Shown: positions 25,733 to 34,586 of the stretch, piece by piece
Layout: each line of letters starts with the position of its first letter
Numbering within the stretch: the first letter of the stretch is position 1
From: Theionarchaea archaeon
Lineage (GTDB): Archaea > Methanobacteriota_B > Thermococci > Methanofastidiosales > SZ-28-30
Length of the DNA stretch: 64,000 nucleotides
Assembly (NCBI GenBank): GCA_018992685.1
Contig: JACVGT010000021.1
Location: 1-64,000 of the forward strand
Direction: 5' to 3'
The notes under the pieces: model-generated
Databases searched by the model: none
Told to the model about the DNA's origin: nothing
The model's input: only the letters and a program-made list of their open reading frames with translations
Program-made: the position numbers and the translations under genes

Positions 25733-25951
25733 ATGGTTAAAACAGTAGAAACCGCAACTAGGAAATACATCAGAGGATTACTCTGTGCGCCTTTCGTTCC
25801 ATGCCCCGTATGTAACAAGAAAACTAGGGCAATGTATACAAATACTTGCCAGTGGTGCAATGTTAAATGGAATGAAGAGCAATTGGAGGAAAGGGAAAGA
25901 CTCAGAAATGAGCAAATTGAAATATCTCGGAAGATGGGATTGTTAGAATAA
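25733..25951 (+). CDS. Small zinc-ribbon protein
   Basis: A 72-residue protein with CPVC (residue about 24) and CQWC (about 39), a four-cysteine zinc ribbon, flanked by a basic N-terminus and a charged C-terminal helix (EEQLEERERLRNEQIEISRK). TTTATATAG about 27 bases upstream of the ATG gives a leaderless start. Such small proteins are often nucleic-acid binders; the family is not identified. Confidence 0.6.
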   Translation: MVKTVETATRKYIRGLLCAPFVPCPVCNKKTRAMYTNTCQWCNVKWNEEQLEERERLRNEQIEISRKMGLLE

Positions 25952-26114
25952 GTAAGACTCTTCCCATCTCAGAGGTTCCAAGAGTCAATATTCTACATAT
26001 TCATATTTAATTTATCTTTGCGAATTTCGCAATTAGTGTGCAGTAATTTTCTACATTCGGAGTTACTGATTCTCCATCCCTGATTGCAGTCGAGAGTCAA
26101 TTCCGGCTCGAGAG

Positions 26115-27212
26115 CTATCTCAGCCCTAGGAACGCCTTCAGGAACTCAATAAATCGATCCCACAGCCCTTTTTCTTCGGGGAGGTTTAATCTCTCCTTCA
26201 CGACTTCAAGAACAGTAATGGTGAATGATGTTTCCTGGTAGCGCTGTCTGTTGAAATCGTCAACAAACCCCATCTTCATGGTAAAATAATGTTCTCCTGG
26301 TACAGAAGATGTCACATCTGACTCAAACGTGTCAAAGTCACCCGCTTCCAGACTACCAATGTAATAGGAGGTGTACTCCCAATCCATGTCACTCATGACT
26401 TCCAGGTAAATTCCATTGACAGCGAATCGCCCTCCATTTGCCACGTCCACAGAAAACGTGAAAGTCTGTCCTTGATCCAGTTCCCGAGGGTAGCTGATGT
26501 TCAGCAATTTGAGCAGCAGTTTTCTCCTGATAGAAATACTCACTGTCTCCTGAGTTGTATGAGATGTTATTGAAGGGTCCTGATAGGAAATTGTCAATTC
26601 CAGATCATACACCCCTGAAGGAGCCTCTCCGGAAACAGCATACCTTTGGTTCACTGATACAGCTCGTCCAACGTCCACTCGGTTGAAATATGCTGAGCTT
26701 GAGGGCTGTATGGGAGAGAAAAACTCAGTTGAGGCAAAGAAAATGGTGACATTTAAGGCATCTCCCGTTCCTTCATTTTCTATCACGAGAAGGAGCTCGA
26801 ACTGTTCTCCCGGACCCACGTCATCCGGCTGAATCGTGAATCTCGTGACATGCAGCTCAGGCAATGGCTGCTGGTATTCCATGACCACGGCAAACGTAGT
26901 ATCTTCTTCCAGTTCGACAAGCTCACTGTGGGGTGAAAACCCTGCTTTCACCACAGTAACATAGTACGTCCTATAAGCTTTCAACGTAAAGGACGCAGTC
27001 CCCTGGACTGTGAACTGATCTGGGATGGATGCATCTTCTGGTCTGGGATATTGGTAGGAGACAGACACGCGCACATTATCAAGAGGGTTGCCGTACACAT
27101 CATGTACAGCAACAGTCAGGACAGCATACGTCTCTGATGTGACCTGAACCATGCTGACACCAGCACCTGCGAGAACGAGCACGAGCAGAATACCTATCCC
27201 CAATTGCTTCAC
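26115..27212 (-). CDS. Secreted CARDB/S-layer-type adhesion domain protein of an ABC operon
   Basis: The 365-residue protein has a signal peptide (residues 1-20), an Ig-like carboxypeptidase-regulatory domain (VAVHDVYGNPLDNVRVSVSY), and two CARDB/NEW3-like beta-sandwich domains (VGPGEQFELLLVIENEGTGD; LDQGQTFTFSVDVANGGRFA). The short amphipathic C-terminus (LWDRFIEFLKAFLGLR) may rest on the membrane. Proteins of this type (COG1361-like) are often encoded with LolD/MacB-type ABC ATPases, as here, where its start overlaps the ATPase stop by four bases. Confidence 0.75.
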   Translation of the reverse strand: MKQLGIGILLVLVLAGAGVSMVQVTSETYAVLTVAVHDVYGNPLDNVRVSVSYQYPRPEDASIPDQFTVQGTASFTLKAYRTYYVTVVKAGFSPHSELVELEEDTTFAVVMEYQQPLPELHVTRFTIQPDDVGPGEQFELLLVIENEGTGDALNVTIFFASTEFFSPIQPSSSAYFNRVDVGRAVSVNQRYAVSGEAPSGVYDLELTISYQDPSITSHTTQETVSISIRRKLLLKLLNISYPRELDQGQTFTFSVDVANGGRFAVNGIYLEVMSDMDWEYTSYYIGSLEAGDFDTFESDVTSSVPGEHYFTMKMGFVDDFNRQRYQETSFTITVLEVVKERLNLPEEKGLWDRFIEFLKAFLGLR

Positions 27213-27898
27213 GTTTTGACCTCCTCAATTCTTGTAACCTGCCCATCAGTGAGGTAGATAATTCTGTTGCCATAGTGGGCCACATTCATGTCGTGGGTGA
27301 CTACCAAGAAGGTCTGCCCTTTCCTGTTTAATGCATAGAGGACTTCCATTATCTCTTCAGAGGTCTTGGAATCCAGGTTGCCGGTGGGTTCGTCAGCAAG
27401 AATGATCTCTGGATTATTAATGATGGCTCTGGCTATGGATACCCGCTGCTGCTGTCCTCCTGACAGTTCAGTAGGATTATGGTGTAGTCTATCCTCCAGT
27501 CCCAACTCAGTAAGGAGAGTGGTCACTCTTTTCTCTCGTTCCGATGCAGAAGCGTTGCTGAATACCAGAGGGAGCTCCACGTTCTCCACAGCAGTCAATG
27601 TACTCACAAGGTTAAAAGACTGAAACACAAATCCAATGTATTTCCTCCTGAACAGGGCAAGGTCGTTCTCATTCAGTTTGGTTAGGTCTTCCCCCTTTAC
27701 CCACACCTTCCCTTTGCTGGGTTTCATTAACCCTCCCACCAGGTTGAGCAGGGTGGACTTTCCGGAGCCGCTGGTTCCTACAATAGAGACAAATTCACCC
27801 TCCTCCATGGAAAGTGACACTCCCCGCAGAGCATTGACCATAGTATCACCCATGGTGAACTGCATTTCCAGATCTTCAACCTGCACAGCGAGCATCAT
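27209..27898 (-). CDS. ABC transporter ATPase, LolD/MacB type
   Basis: The 229-residue ATPase has Walker [13 protein letters not shown] near 42-53, the [21 protein letters not shown]-loop region typical of LolD/MacB/FtsE ATPases, signature [14 protein letters not shown], and Walker [14 protein letters not shown]. Its permease partner is not an obvious MacB/FtsX protein; the next gene encodes a Yip1-family membrane protein. It overlaps genes on both sides by four bases. It may power release or organisation of the secreted partner protein. Confidence 0.92.
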   Translation of the reverse strand: MMLAVQVEDLEMQFTMGDTMVNALRGVSLSMEEGEFVSIVGTSGSGKSTLLNLVGGLMKPSKGKVWVKGEDLTKLNENDLALFRRKYIGFVFQSFNLVSTLTAVENVELPLVFSNASASEREKRVTTLLTELGLEDRLHHNPTELSGGQQQRVSIARAIINNPEIILADEPTGNLDSKTSEEIMEVLYALNRKGQTFLVVTHDMNVAHYGNRIIYLTDGQVTRIEEVKT

Positions 27899-28563
27899 AT
27901 ACCTCCTGCCACCTGACTGCCTACAGAAGACATGAGAAATCCCAGCAAGAAGTAGAGAGCATACGGTACTGCAACTGCAACGAAAGCTCTTCCAGTACTC
28001 AGGGTATACTGCTCTCTTACTGCAATGACCATGAGCACAAGAGCCCAGAGAAAGAAGATATTGTGATCTCTTACGAAGTCCAGAAGGATATCTGGATTCT
28101 CTACCTGCCTCACAAACTCTTCATATGGCGGAGGAGAATAGGTTAATCCCCTGAATACATCCAGAAGCCCCTTGAATATGAAAGGAATATATGTGTATGC
28201 GATCACATGAATGGTGGATGAGATTGAAACATCAGTACCACCCAGAATCCTGGAACTCATATGGAATGCAAATGACTTCGCAGCCCAGGCGACCCCTACA
28301 GAAACAATGCCTATAATCACGCTTATCGTGGTCATAAGTCCCTGTATGCTCTGCATGGCCTCCTTCTGCTGGTCGGTGAGGGTGATCATTTCCCCTGTGT
28401 ACTGATTTGTTAGCTCCTGGGATTTCTGCTGAATCATGGCATTTCCTGCTACGGTCAATACTCCTGGTATGAAGACCAGGAGCAGCGCAATCACCCATTT
28501 TCTTTCTGATTTCAACTTCTGGAATTGGTCTTTAGCCCTGAACGGATTGACAATTCCAAGTAT
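27895..28563 (-). CDS. Yip1-family multi-pass membrane protein (start codon probably ATA)
   Basis: The 222-residue protein has about five membrane helices and a Yip1-like pattern. The first canonical start in frame is TTG 28515, which cuts the family N-terminus. The frame upstream reads ILGIVNPFRAKDQFQKLKSE, and Yip1 proteins typically start with a G-I-x-x-N-P motif followed by a basic stretch. AGGAGGTG is placed 7 bases before the ATA at 28563, just after the previous stop. I therefore place the start at ATA; an ATG lost by mutation or base-call error is the alternative. Its overlap with the downstream ATPase gene is four bases. Confidence 0.6.
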   Translation of the reverse strand: MLGIVNPFRAKDQFQKLKSERKWVIALLLVFIPGVLTVAGNAMIQQKSQELTNQYTGEMITLTDQQKEAMQSIQGLMTTISVIIGIVSVGVAWAAKSFAFHMSSRILGGTDVSISSTIHVIAYTYIPFIFKGLLDVFRGLTYSPPPYEEFVRQVENPDILLDFVRDHNIFFLWALVLMVIAVREQYTLSTGRAFVAVAVPYALYFLLGFLMSSVGSQVAGGI

Positions 28564-28568
28564 GGTAC

Positions 28569-28576
28569 CACCTCCT
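28569..28576 (-). promoter_or_regulatory. Shine-Dalgarno site deciding the Yip1-family start
   Basis: AGGAGGTG on the minus strand overlaps the ABC-2 permease stop codon. The gap from GGAGG to the in-frame ATA is 7 bases. No ATG, GTG or TTG lies within reach. Confidence 0.6.
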
Positions 28577-29321
28577 ATTCTGCTTTGTTAAAGGCCGTCA
28601 CTGCAACGGCCGTCATAATAATAGCGAACCCTGCCAAAAAAAGAATATCGGTGGCTAGAGCATGTTCATGAATGCCCAGGATGACACCTCGCAATGCATC
28701 CACCCCATAGCTCAGTGGATTGACTGCGACAATAGATTTCATCCAGGCTGGCAGCCCTGAAATGGGAAAGAAGGCACCACTCATGAGAAACATGGGCATG
28801 ACAAGGAAGTTCATGATGAGGTTGAACCCTTCAAATGACACCATCCGGGATGCTATCAGTAACCCCAAGGAGGTCAAGGCAAAGGATATCAGGAAAATGA
28901 TCGCCAGCACCTTGATAATAATCAGGGGAGTCAGGGTCACATCCACAATGAAGGACAGAACCATGATGATCGAGCCCTGGATCATTGATTGGAAACATCC
29001 CGACAGTGTTTTCCCTACAGCAATGGAGGTTCGAGACACAGGAGCAACAAGCATTTCCCTGAGAAATCCGAACTGGCGGTCCCATATCACGGAAACTGCA
29101 GAGAATACGCTGGTAAATAGCACAGTCATGCCAATAATTCCCGGGAACAGAAACTGAGCATAGTTTCCTGCATCAGGTGATCGAAAAACCGTGTTGAATC
29201 CTGTCCCCATGATGGCCAGCCACAAGGCGGGTCGAGCAATTGACCCGATTATCTGGGACTTCTCTCTGAAAAACCGGCGGATATCCCGGAGGCAAATCAC
29301 ATACACTGCTTTCCAGAACAT
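28575..29321 (-). CDS. ABC-2 type transporter permease
   Basis: The 248-residue protein has six hydrophobic segments and the ABC-2 signature region (FREMLVAPVSRTSIAVGKTL; SGAFFPISGLPAWMKSIVAV followed by NPLSYGVDALRG). It is a DrrB-like exporter half. The gene directly follows its ATPase, overlapping by one base (TAATG). Drug or lipid export is common for the family; the substrate here is unknown. Confidence 0.92.
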   Translation of the reverse strand: MFWKAVYVICLRDIRRFFREKSQIIGSIARPALWLAIMGTGFNTVFRSPDAGNYAQFLFPGIIGMTVLFTSVFSAVSVIWDRQFGFLREMLVAPVSRTSIAVGKTLSGCFQSMIQGSIIMVLSFIVDVTLTPLIIIKVLAIIFLISFALTSLGLLIASRMVSFEGFNLIMNFLVMPMFLMSGAFFPISGLPAWMKSIVAVNPLSYGVDALRGVILGIHEHALATDILFLAGFAIIMTAVAVTAFNKAE

Positions 29322-30283
29322 TAATGCCCACCTCTCATTCTCATTCGCATCCTGTCCCTGGCTGACGCTTCCTCCGTTCTGATTTCATGGCCTGTCAACT
29401 TCAGGAAGACATCATCCAGAGTGGGACGCCTCAGGTGAATGGAGTTGATCTTCGTGGAAAAGGAAGAAATGAACTGTGGAATGAATTCTTCACTGTTCTC
29501 AATCTCGAGGTGTATACCTGCTTCATCTCTTCTAACGTTCAAATTGTATTGTTCACCTATTTCTTTTTCTGCCTTCTCATCATCAGTGGTTCTTATTGTG
29601 ATGACATCTCCTCCCACAAGCCTTTTCAAATTGTCTGGAGTGTCCAGAGCCACAAGTTTTCCATAGTCAATGATGGCGATACGATCACAATTTTCGGCCT
29701 CATCCATGTAGTGCGTTGTCATGAAAATGGTGATCCCCTGGTCTTCCCTGAGCTTATTGATGTATTTCCAGATGTGGTTCCTGGTCTGGGGATCAAGGCC
29801 CAGAGTGGGCTCGTCCAGAAAGAGGACTGTGGGCCGGTGAAGCAGTCCTCTGGCAATCTCTAGCCGACGCTTCATACCACCAGAATACGTCTTCACCACA
29901 TTCTTCCTTCGTTCCCACAGGTCTACCATCTCAAGCAACTCCTTCTTCCTTTCTGTTCTGATATCCTTGGGAACATCATAGATAATGCCATGGAAATCAA
30001 GGTTTTCCTCTGCAGTCAATCGATCGTCCAGGGACGGCTCCTGGAAAATCAACCCAATGGATTTTCTCACCTCACTGGGATTCTTGGTAACATCGTACCC
30101 ATTAACCTGGGCCTCTCCCGATGTTGGAGTCAATAATGTGCACAGTATATTGATGGTGGTGGTTTTCCCAGCTCCATTGGGTCCCAAGAATCCAAATATC
30201 TCACCTTTGTCCACTGAGAAGCTCACACCGTCCACCGCTTTTACCCCATCAAAATACTTGCATAAGTCAACGGTCCGAATCAT
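29321..30283 (-). CDS. ABC transporter ATPase, DrrA-like
   Basis: The 320-residue ATPase has Walker A GPNGAGKTTTIN near 35-46, signature YSGGMKRRLEIARGL, Walker B VLFLDEPTLGLDPQTR, and the C-terminal DrrA-type extension (LRRPTLDDVFLKLTG) that pairs it with ABC-2 permeases. It overlaps the PadR gene upstream by four bases, so the regulator, this ATPase and its permease are made from one transcript. Confidence 0.93.
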   Translation of the reverse strand: MIRTVDLCKYFDGVKAVDGVSFSVDKGEIFGFLGPNGAGKTTTINILCTLLTPTSGEAQVNGYDVTKNPSEVRKSIGLIFQEPSLDDRLTAEENLDFHGIIYDVPKDIRTERKKELLEMVDLWERRKNVVKTYSGGMKRRLEIARGLLHRPTVLFLDEPTLGLDPQTRNHIWKYINKLREDQGITIFMTTHYMDEAENCDRIAIIDYGKLVALDTPDNLKRLVGGDVITIRTTDDEKAEKEIGEQYNLNVRRDEAGIHLEIENSEEFIPQFISSFSTKINSIHLRRPTLDDVFLKLTGHEIRTEEASARDRMRMRMRGGH

Positions 30284-30744
30284 GAAAATTCCTCCAAAAG
30301 TTGTTGTAGTGATTTCTTAGCCCTTTCCTTATCTGGTGCTTCCATCACTTTTCTCCTTAAGGCAAAAAAGAGCTCAGCCAGTTCAGCTTCCTCCGGGGGG
30401 AAGAAGGTCTCAAAAACCAACTTCCTGAAGGTATTGAAGCGTTCATTAATCTCTTTATGGCGTTCCTTCAAAAGATCCAGCTCCTTTTTCCCTTTTTCGG
30501 TGATGGTATAGAGTTTCTTGGAGCGTTCCCCAACTTCAAGTACCTCAATCAGCCCTTTCTCTTCCATCCTGTTCAGTAGAGGATACACCATTCCCTTGGA
30601 AGGAACCCACTTCCCATCAGTCCTCTCCTCAATGTCCTTTATGAGGTCATATCCGGCACAGGGGGCCTGTGACAGAATCCTCAGGGTATAGAGTTCCAGG
30701 AATGTATGTTCCTTCCCTACAGACGCTCTACTCCAAAGGGTCAT
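30280..30744 (-). CDS. PadR-family transcriptional regulator
   Basis: The 154-residue protein has the PadR winged helix: TFLELYTLRILSQAPCAGYD, then WVPSKGMVYPLLNRMEEKGL and a KLYTITEKGKKEL wing, with a C-terminal dimerisation helix region. PadR repressors control export and stress genes by binding palindromes at their own promoter. ATG 30744 fits the family start and lies about 28 bases after the TATA box (CCTTTATATAG). A 21-base palindrome covers 30743-30763 between TATA box and start, as expected for self-repression of this ABC operon. Confidence 0.9.
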   Translation of the reverse strand: MTLWSRASVGKEHTFLELYTLRILSQAPCAGYDLIKDIEERTDGKWVPSKGMVYPLLNRMEEKGLIEVLEVGERSKKLYTITEKGKKELDLLKERHKEINERFNTFRKLVFETFFPPEEAELAELFFALRRKVMEAPDKERAKKSLQQLLEEFS

Positions 30745-30763
30745 ATCTGAACAGTTCAGATAT
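30743..30763. promoter_or_regulatory. Palindromic operator, probably for the PadR regulator
   Basis: Two 10-base arms, ATATCTGAAC and GTTCAGATAT, surround a central A with perfect symmetry. The site overlaps the padR start codon and lies immediately downstream of the TATA box at 30767-30777. Binding there would block transcription initiation of the whole operon. Confidence 0.7.
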
Positions 30764-30920
30764 GGACTATATAAAGGTTTCATCACATAATCGATTTACG
30801 GTGGATAAATAAGAAGTGATGACGTTGACTGGGGGTCTTGAGGTTTGATCAGAGACTGTCAATCTCAGTGCTGGATGAGGGTACGCATAGCCTTAAGAAG
30901 TTGGAAAATCTATCTATAAC

Positions 30921-32687
30921 ATGAAATCTGTGGAAGAAAGCGAGTATTTCGATATGGTGAAATCTTTGTGGTCTGTGCCCCGTGTCTCGAATGTTGTAGG
31001 GGCAAGAACGCGCACTGAATTCCTCTATACCGATACGAGATCAGGGGTTCCATCACTGTACGTGTGGAACAGCGGTGAATGCGTGGCAGTTTCCCGCGAC
31101 AGTAACCCTGTGACAGGGTTATATGCTCTCCACAATGTGAAACCCTGGGTTGTTTTCGCCAGAGACGAAAAGGGAAATGAAAATTTCTCTGTGTATGTGG
31201 TGGATTATGAAACCCGTGAAGTAGATAGAATTACACAAGGCGGCATCGGCCGGCTAACAGAGCTATTCTGGGTTTCAGATGACGAATGGCTGGTGATTGG
31301 ATGTAACGATCAGGAGTACTTCATCACACTGCTGCATAGGGATGGAACCCGGTGCAACCTGTATGCTACTGACGAACAGATCGTGACTGCAGATTATGAT
31401 GACAGGAGAGAACTGGTGGTGGCTTCCGTGGGGAGAGGACCAGGCAGCAGGATAGCTTTAATGAACATTAGAAAAAGGAATATCGCGTGGATTTCTGAAT
31501 CAGATATATCTGAGGACACGTTCCCAAAGGTATTTCCTGAGAAAGGATACTATGCCTATGTGACTGATGTTGAAGGCGAATCTGAGGTCGTTGTGCGGTT
31601 CGTAGATACCCACGAAATAGTCAGCCGGGTCTCTGTGTCTGGTGATATTCAATTCCTGCCAGGTAGGGGCAACCTGGAATGGTTGGATGAGACCACCTTG
31701 TTTGCGGCTCCAGGTCAAGATGCTGAGTTGTCTCCCCGGTTAGTGGACATTGAGGAGAAGGTGTGTTCTGATCCCTTGACTGGGATTTCTGTCACTAGTT
31801 CTACACGGATTGGAGAAGGTGTTGTGTTTGCAGGGAGCACCCTGTCGTGTCCTCCCGCCATCCAGTCCTTCAAGAAGGGAAGAGTTGCAACTGTAGTTCC
31901 ATCATGTGCCAACAGCTACAGCTCCTACGAATCTCACTGGTATCCTTCATTCGATGGCAAGCAGATTCAGGGGTGGCTGGTGAAAAGCAAAAAGGAGAAA
32001 GCGCCATTGGTAGTCTACTGTCATGGGGGACCTAATTTCGCAACACTGAACATATGGGACCCCGAGTTGCAGGCACTTGTCAAGGCGGGTTACCACGTGT
32101 TTGCTCCTAACTTCAGAGGTAGCACAACCTTTGGTTCTGCTTTCAAGAACCACAATACTGGGGACATTGGAGGAGGAGACATCAAAGATGTGTCATATGG
32201 TGCGAAATATGCATGTAAGGTGCTTGGAGTTGAAGGCAAGCCTGCCATTGCTGGTGGAAGTTATGGTGGATATTTAACCTTGCAGGCTCTGACCACTCAG
32301 CCTGAGGAATGGGCTGGCGGAGTGGCTCTTATCCCTTTGCTCGATCTTCTGGGAACTTACGAGATGGTCGATGCCCACTACAGAGCGTTGTTGGTCTATT
32401 TACTGGGGGGAACTCCAGAAGAGAAAAGAGATCTTTACAGAGAACGATCCCCAATTACGCATATAGAAAACCTGAAAAGTCCCGTTCTGATACTGGCTGG
32501 TGAAAATGACTCCCGCTGCCCTCTAGAACTCATCCAGAGATTCCATGAAAGGGCAACCCAGTTGCACCTGCCCGTGGAGCTAGAGATCATGAAAGAAGAA
32601 GGCCACGTGGGATTCCATCTTTCCAGTCTTATCAGAACATCGGTGTTTCAGCTTGAATTCCTCAAGACCCTGTTCTTTCATGACTGA
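30921..32687 (+). CDS. S9-family prolyl oligopeptidase / acylaminoacyl peptidase
   Basis: The 588-residue serine peptidase has an N-terminal beta-propeller region (residues 1 to about 340) and an alpha/beta hydrolase domain. Catalytic residues are visible: nucleophile Ser in AIAGGSYGGYLTL (about residue 446), Asp in AGENDSRCP (about 528) and His in EEGHVGFH (about 560). No signal peptide is seen, so it works in the cytoplasm on short or blocked peptides, in line with a peptide-degrading lifestyle. It is a single gene read away from the ABC operon. Confidence 0.9.
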   Translation: MKSVEESEYFDMVKSLWSVPRVSNVVGARTRTEFLYTDTRSGVPSLYVWNSGECVAVSRDSNPVTGLYALHNVKPWVVFARDEKGNENFSVYVVDYETREVDRITQGGIGRLTELFWVSDDEWLVIGCNDQEYFITLLHRDGTRCNLYATDEQIVTADYDDRRELVVASVGRGPGSRIALMNIRKRNIAWISESDISEDTFPKVFPEKGYYAYVTDVEGESEVVVRFVDTHEIVSRVSVSGDIQFLPGRGNLEWLDETTLFAAPGQDAELSPRLVDIEEKVCSDPLTGISVTSSTRIGEGVVFAGSTLSCPPAIQSFKKGRVATVVPSCANSYSSYESHWYPSFDGKQIQGWLVKSKKEKAPLVVYCHGGPNFATLNIWDPELQALVKAGYHVFAPNFRGSTTFGSAFKNHNTGDIGGGDIKDVSYGAKYACKVLGVEGKPAIAGGSYGGYLTLQALTTQPEEWAGGVALIPLLDLLGTYEMVDAHYRALLVYLLGGTPEEKRDLYRERSPITHIENLKSPVLILAGENDSRCPLELIQRFHERATQLHLPVELEIMKEEGHVGFHLSSLIRTSVFQLEFLKTLFFHD

Positions 32688-32739
32688 ATGTACGTCAGTT
32701 GACGGTAGGTGGCCCCGGCACTTATAGCAGCCGGGCGTC

Positions 32740-33414
32740 TCACCTATCTCTCTGCACCGTCACTGTTAAGACCCCGATTCCCTCTATGCCTGCCTCAACA
32801 ACATCTCCATCTACCATGGGACCAATGCCTTCAGGAGTCCCCGTGGCCACAACGTCCATGGGTTCCAGGGTCATGATGTTAGAAATGTGAGAGATCAGCT
32901 CATTCACAGAGAAGAGCATGTCCCGTGTAGTGCCATGTTGCCTGTAGATACCATTTACTTTCAACCAGATATCCAGATCACGTGGATCGATTTCCTCTTT
33001 GGATACAATATTCGGTCCAATCGGGGCAAATGTGTCAAACCCTTTTGAAATTGCCCAGGAAAGTCCTTTTTTCTTTGCTTCAGCCTGTAGATCGCGTGCC
33101 GTTACGTCGATGAACACGGTATATCCCAGAATAAATCTAAGAGCTTCAGGGGCAGATACCTTTCTGCAGCGGTCCTTCATGACCACTGCCAGTTCTACCT
33201 CATGGTCCACCCGCTGGGATGCAGCAGGCAGTACCACAACACCAGTATCACCTATCAAGGAAGAAGGAGGTTTCAGGAAGAAAGTAGGAATCTCGGGCAC
33301 AGCTGATCCCATCTCCTGCGCATGAGCTCTGTAGTTCCTGCCAACAGCCACAATCTTTGTAGGAACAAGATCTACCCAGGTGTTCTCGAACTTGAGTATC
33401 AAGAACCTCACCAC
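32740..33414 (-). CDS. Fumarylacetoacetate hydrolase family protein
   Basis: The 224-residue protein has the FAH-fold motifs: KIVAVGRNYRAHAQEMG, the metal-ligand strand DHEVELAVVM, DVTARDLQ, a KGFDTFAPIGP loop and ATGTPEGIGPMVDGD. These proteins cleave or decarboxylate beta-diketo acids with a metal ion; bacterial and archaeal members often act in aromatic degradation or as oxaloacetate decarboxylases. The start is a GTG near 33414; a TATA-like CTTTTATAATC sits about 22 bases upstream. The substrate is not resolved. Confidence 0.87.
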   Translation of the reverse strand: MVRFLILKFENTWVDLVPTKIVAVGRNYRAHAQEMGSAVPEIPTFFLKPPSSLIGDTGVVVLPAASQRVDHEVELAVVMKDRCRKVSAPEALRFILGYTVFIDVTARDLQAEAKKKGLSWAISKGFDTFAPIGPNIVSKEEIDPRDLDIWLKVNGIYRQHGTTRDMLFSVNELISHISNIMTLEPMDVVATGTPEGIGPMVDGDVVEAGIEGIGVLTVTVQRDR

Positions 33415-33512
33415 ATAGATTTAGCCCTCTGATTATAAAAGTACTCTCCCTGTCATGTCCTCTACGGCTGCCCCTTACCTGAACCAGCAGCCACATGGCC
33501 TGTGGCAGGTGC

Positions 33513-34241
33513 CTACTCTTTCTCTATGACGACACAGTAGGTGCCCTGTTTCGCTTCGATGAATCGGTTAATTGCCCAGCCGGTACCTGAAACAATATCC
33601 TGCATCTCGTCTTTTGAGACTATCAAATAGTCAAACCATGGCGTGACATATTTCTTGTAGTGTACTCGTAATCTCATCTGTCCCGCCATTCTGCCTCTTT
33701 TTCTGTTAAACTCGTGGTACTCCAAGTGTTCGGGGACATCAGTCTGGTACGGGTCTCGACTTTCAGCGAGTATTCGTGCTGTGTCACTGGTCATGGTGGA
33801 AAACTTCCTTAAGTACGCCTTAGCCTGCTCATAGCCCTGCAGGAGTCCGAAATTATTCCCAAACATAATAATGGTGTTGAATACACCTAATTCCGGTCCA
33901 ATTTCAGCGATAGACCTCACCTCTGCTTCTTTCAGTCCTCGCAACTTGCAGGTCCTGATGGCCAGCGGCGAAATATCGATGGCCACCACATCATGTCCAT
34001 GTTCTTGTAAGTACAGCGAGTGTCTTCCCGCCCCACATCCAATGTCCAAGACACGTCCTTCAGCATGGGTTATAACCTTTTTCTCACGATCGCTCCAGTT
34101 CTTATATTCGGAGAAATATAGATCGGGTCCTGAAGATACGTCAAAGTAGCCGTCATCCCGTTCTGTGATCTCATATCCGCCCTGCCCATTGAAGTGGTCG
34201 AACATGGCATGTCCATATGCATCTTCAGAGTCTTTCAACAT
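33513..34241 (-). CDS. Class I SAM-dependent methyltransferase
   Basis: The 242-residue enzyme has the SAM-binding motif GRVLDIGCGAGRHSLYLQ near residues 62-79, then VVAIDISPLAI (acidic motif II) and FNTIIMFGNNFGLL (motif IV region). The substrate is unknown. GAGGGGGATACC before the ATG is a ribosome-binding site, so this mRNA has a leader. Confidence 0.85.
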   Translation of the reverse strand: MLKDSEDAYGHAMFDHFNGQGGYEITERDDGYFDVSSGPDLYFSEYKNWSDREKKVITHAEGRVLDIGCGAGRHSLYLQEHGHDVVAIDISPLAIRTCKLRGLKEAEVRSIAEIGPELGVFNTIIMFGNNFGLLQGYEQAKAYLRKFSTMTSDTARILAESRDPYQTDVPEHLEYHEFNRKRGRMAGQMRLRVHYKKYVTPWFDYLIVSKDEMQDIVSGTGWAINRFIEAKQGTYCVVIEKE

Positions 34242-34586
34242 GGTATCCCCCTCTGTAAATCCTTCATGTCACGTCTGGCGTTCAGCTTCCTACGAGTTGA
34301 TCTCTCTTGGAGGTTTCTCTGCTTTTCTCCTCCTGATTCAGTACCTTCCTTGCCTTTCCTGTGAGTGGCAGAAGAATCTCGGATTGCTACACTGGACAAC
34401 TCTTTCCTGTTCTGGATGAGAATTTCACACTTCAGCATACAACATCTTGTCATATCAGCTCTTAAGTGTTTTGAAGAGATCCCATCCACATTATCCTTCT
34501 CTCAGGGCGGCGAATACGCTTCCAGCAGGTGATTCACGACAAGAAGTCTACAAAATGCTTATGAATGACGGAGTGAAAAAGGGGGT
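34242..34586. other. Intergenic stretch with a weak frame
   Basis: A basic minus-strand frame of up to 84 codons (34235-34489) overlaps the methyltransferase start and could be translated from ATG 34438 behind a CACTTAAGAGC TATA-like box. Its composition is low complexity (many Arg, Lys, Ser) and it matches nothing I know, so I do not call it. The right end holds the dph6 ribosome-binding site (AAAAAGGGGGT). Confidence 0.35.

Noticed and set aside
34235..34489. Basic 84-codon minus frame before the methyltransferase
   Set aside because: Low-complexity composition, no family match and only a weak promoter; kept as a note in the gap entry.
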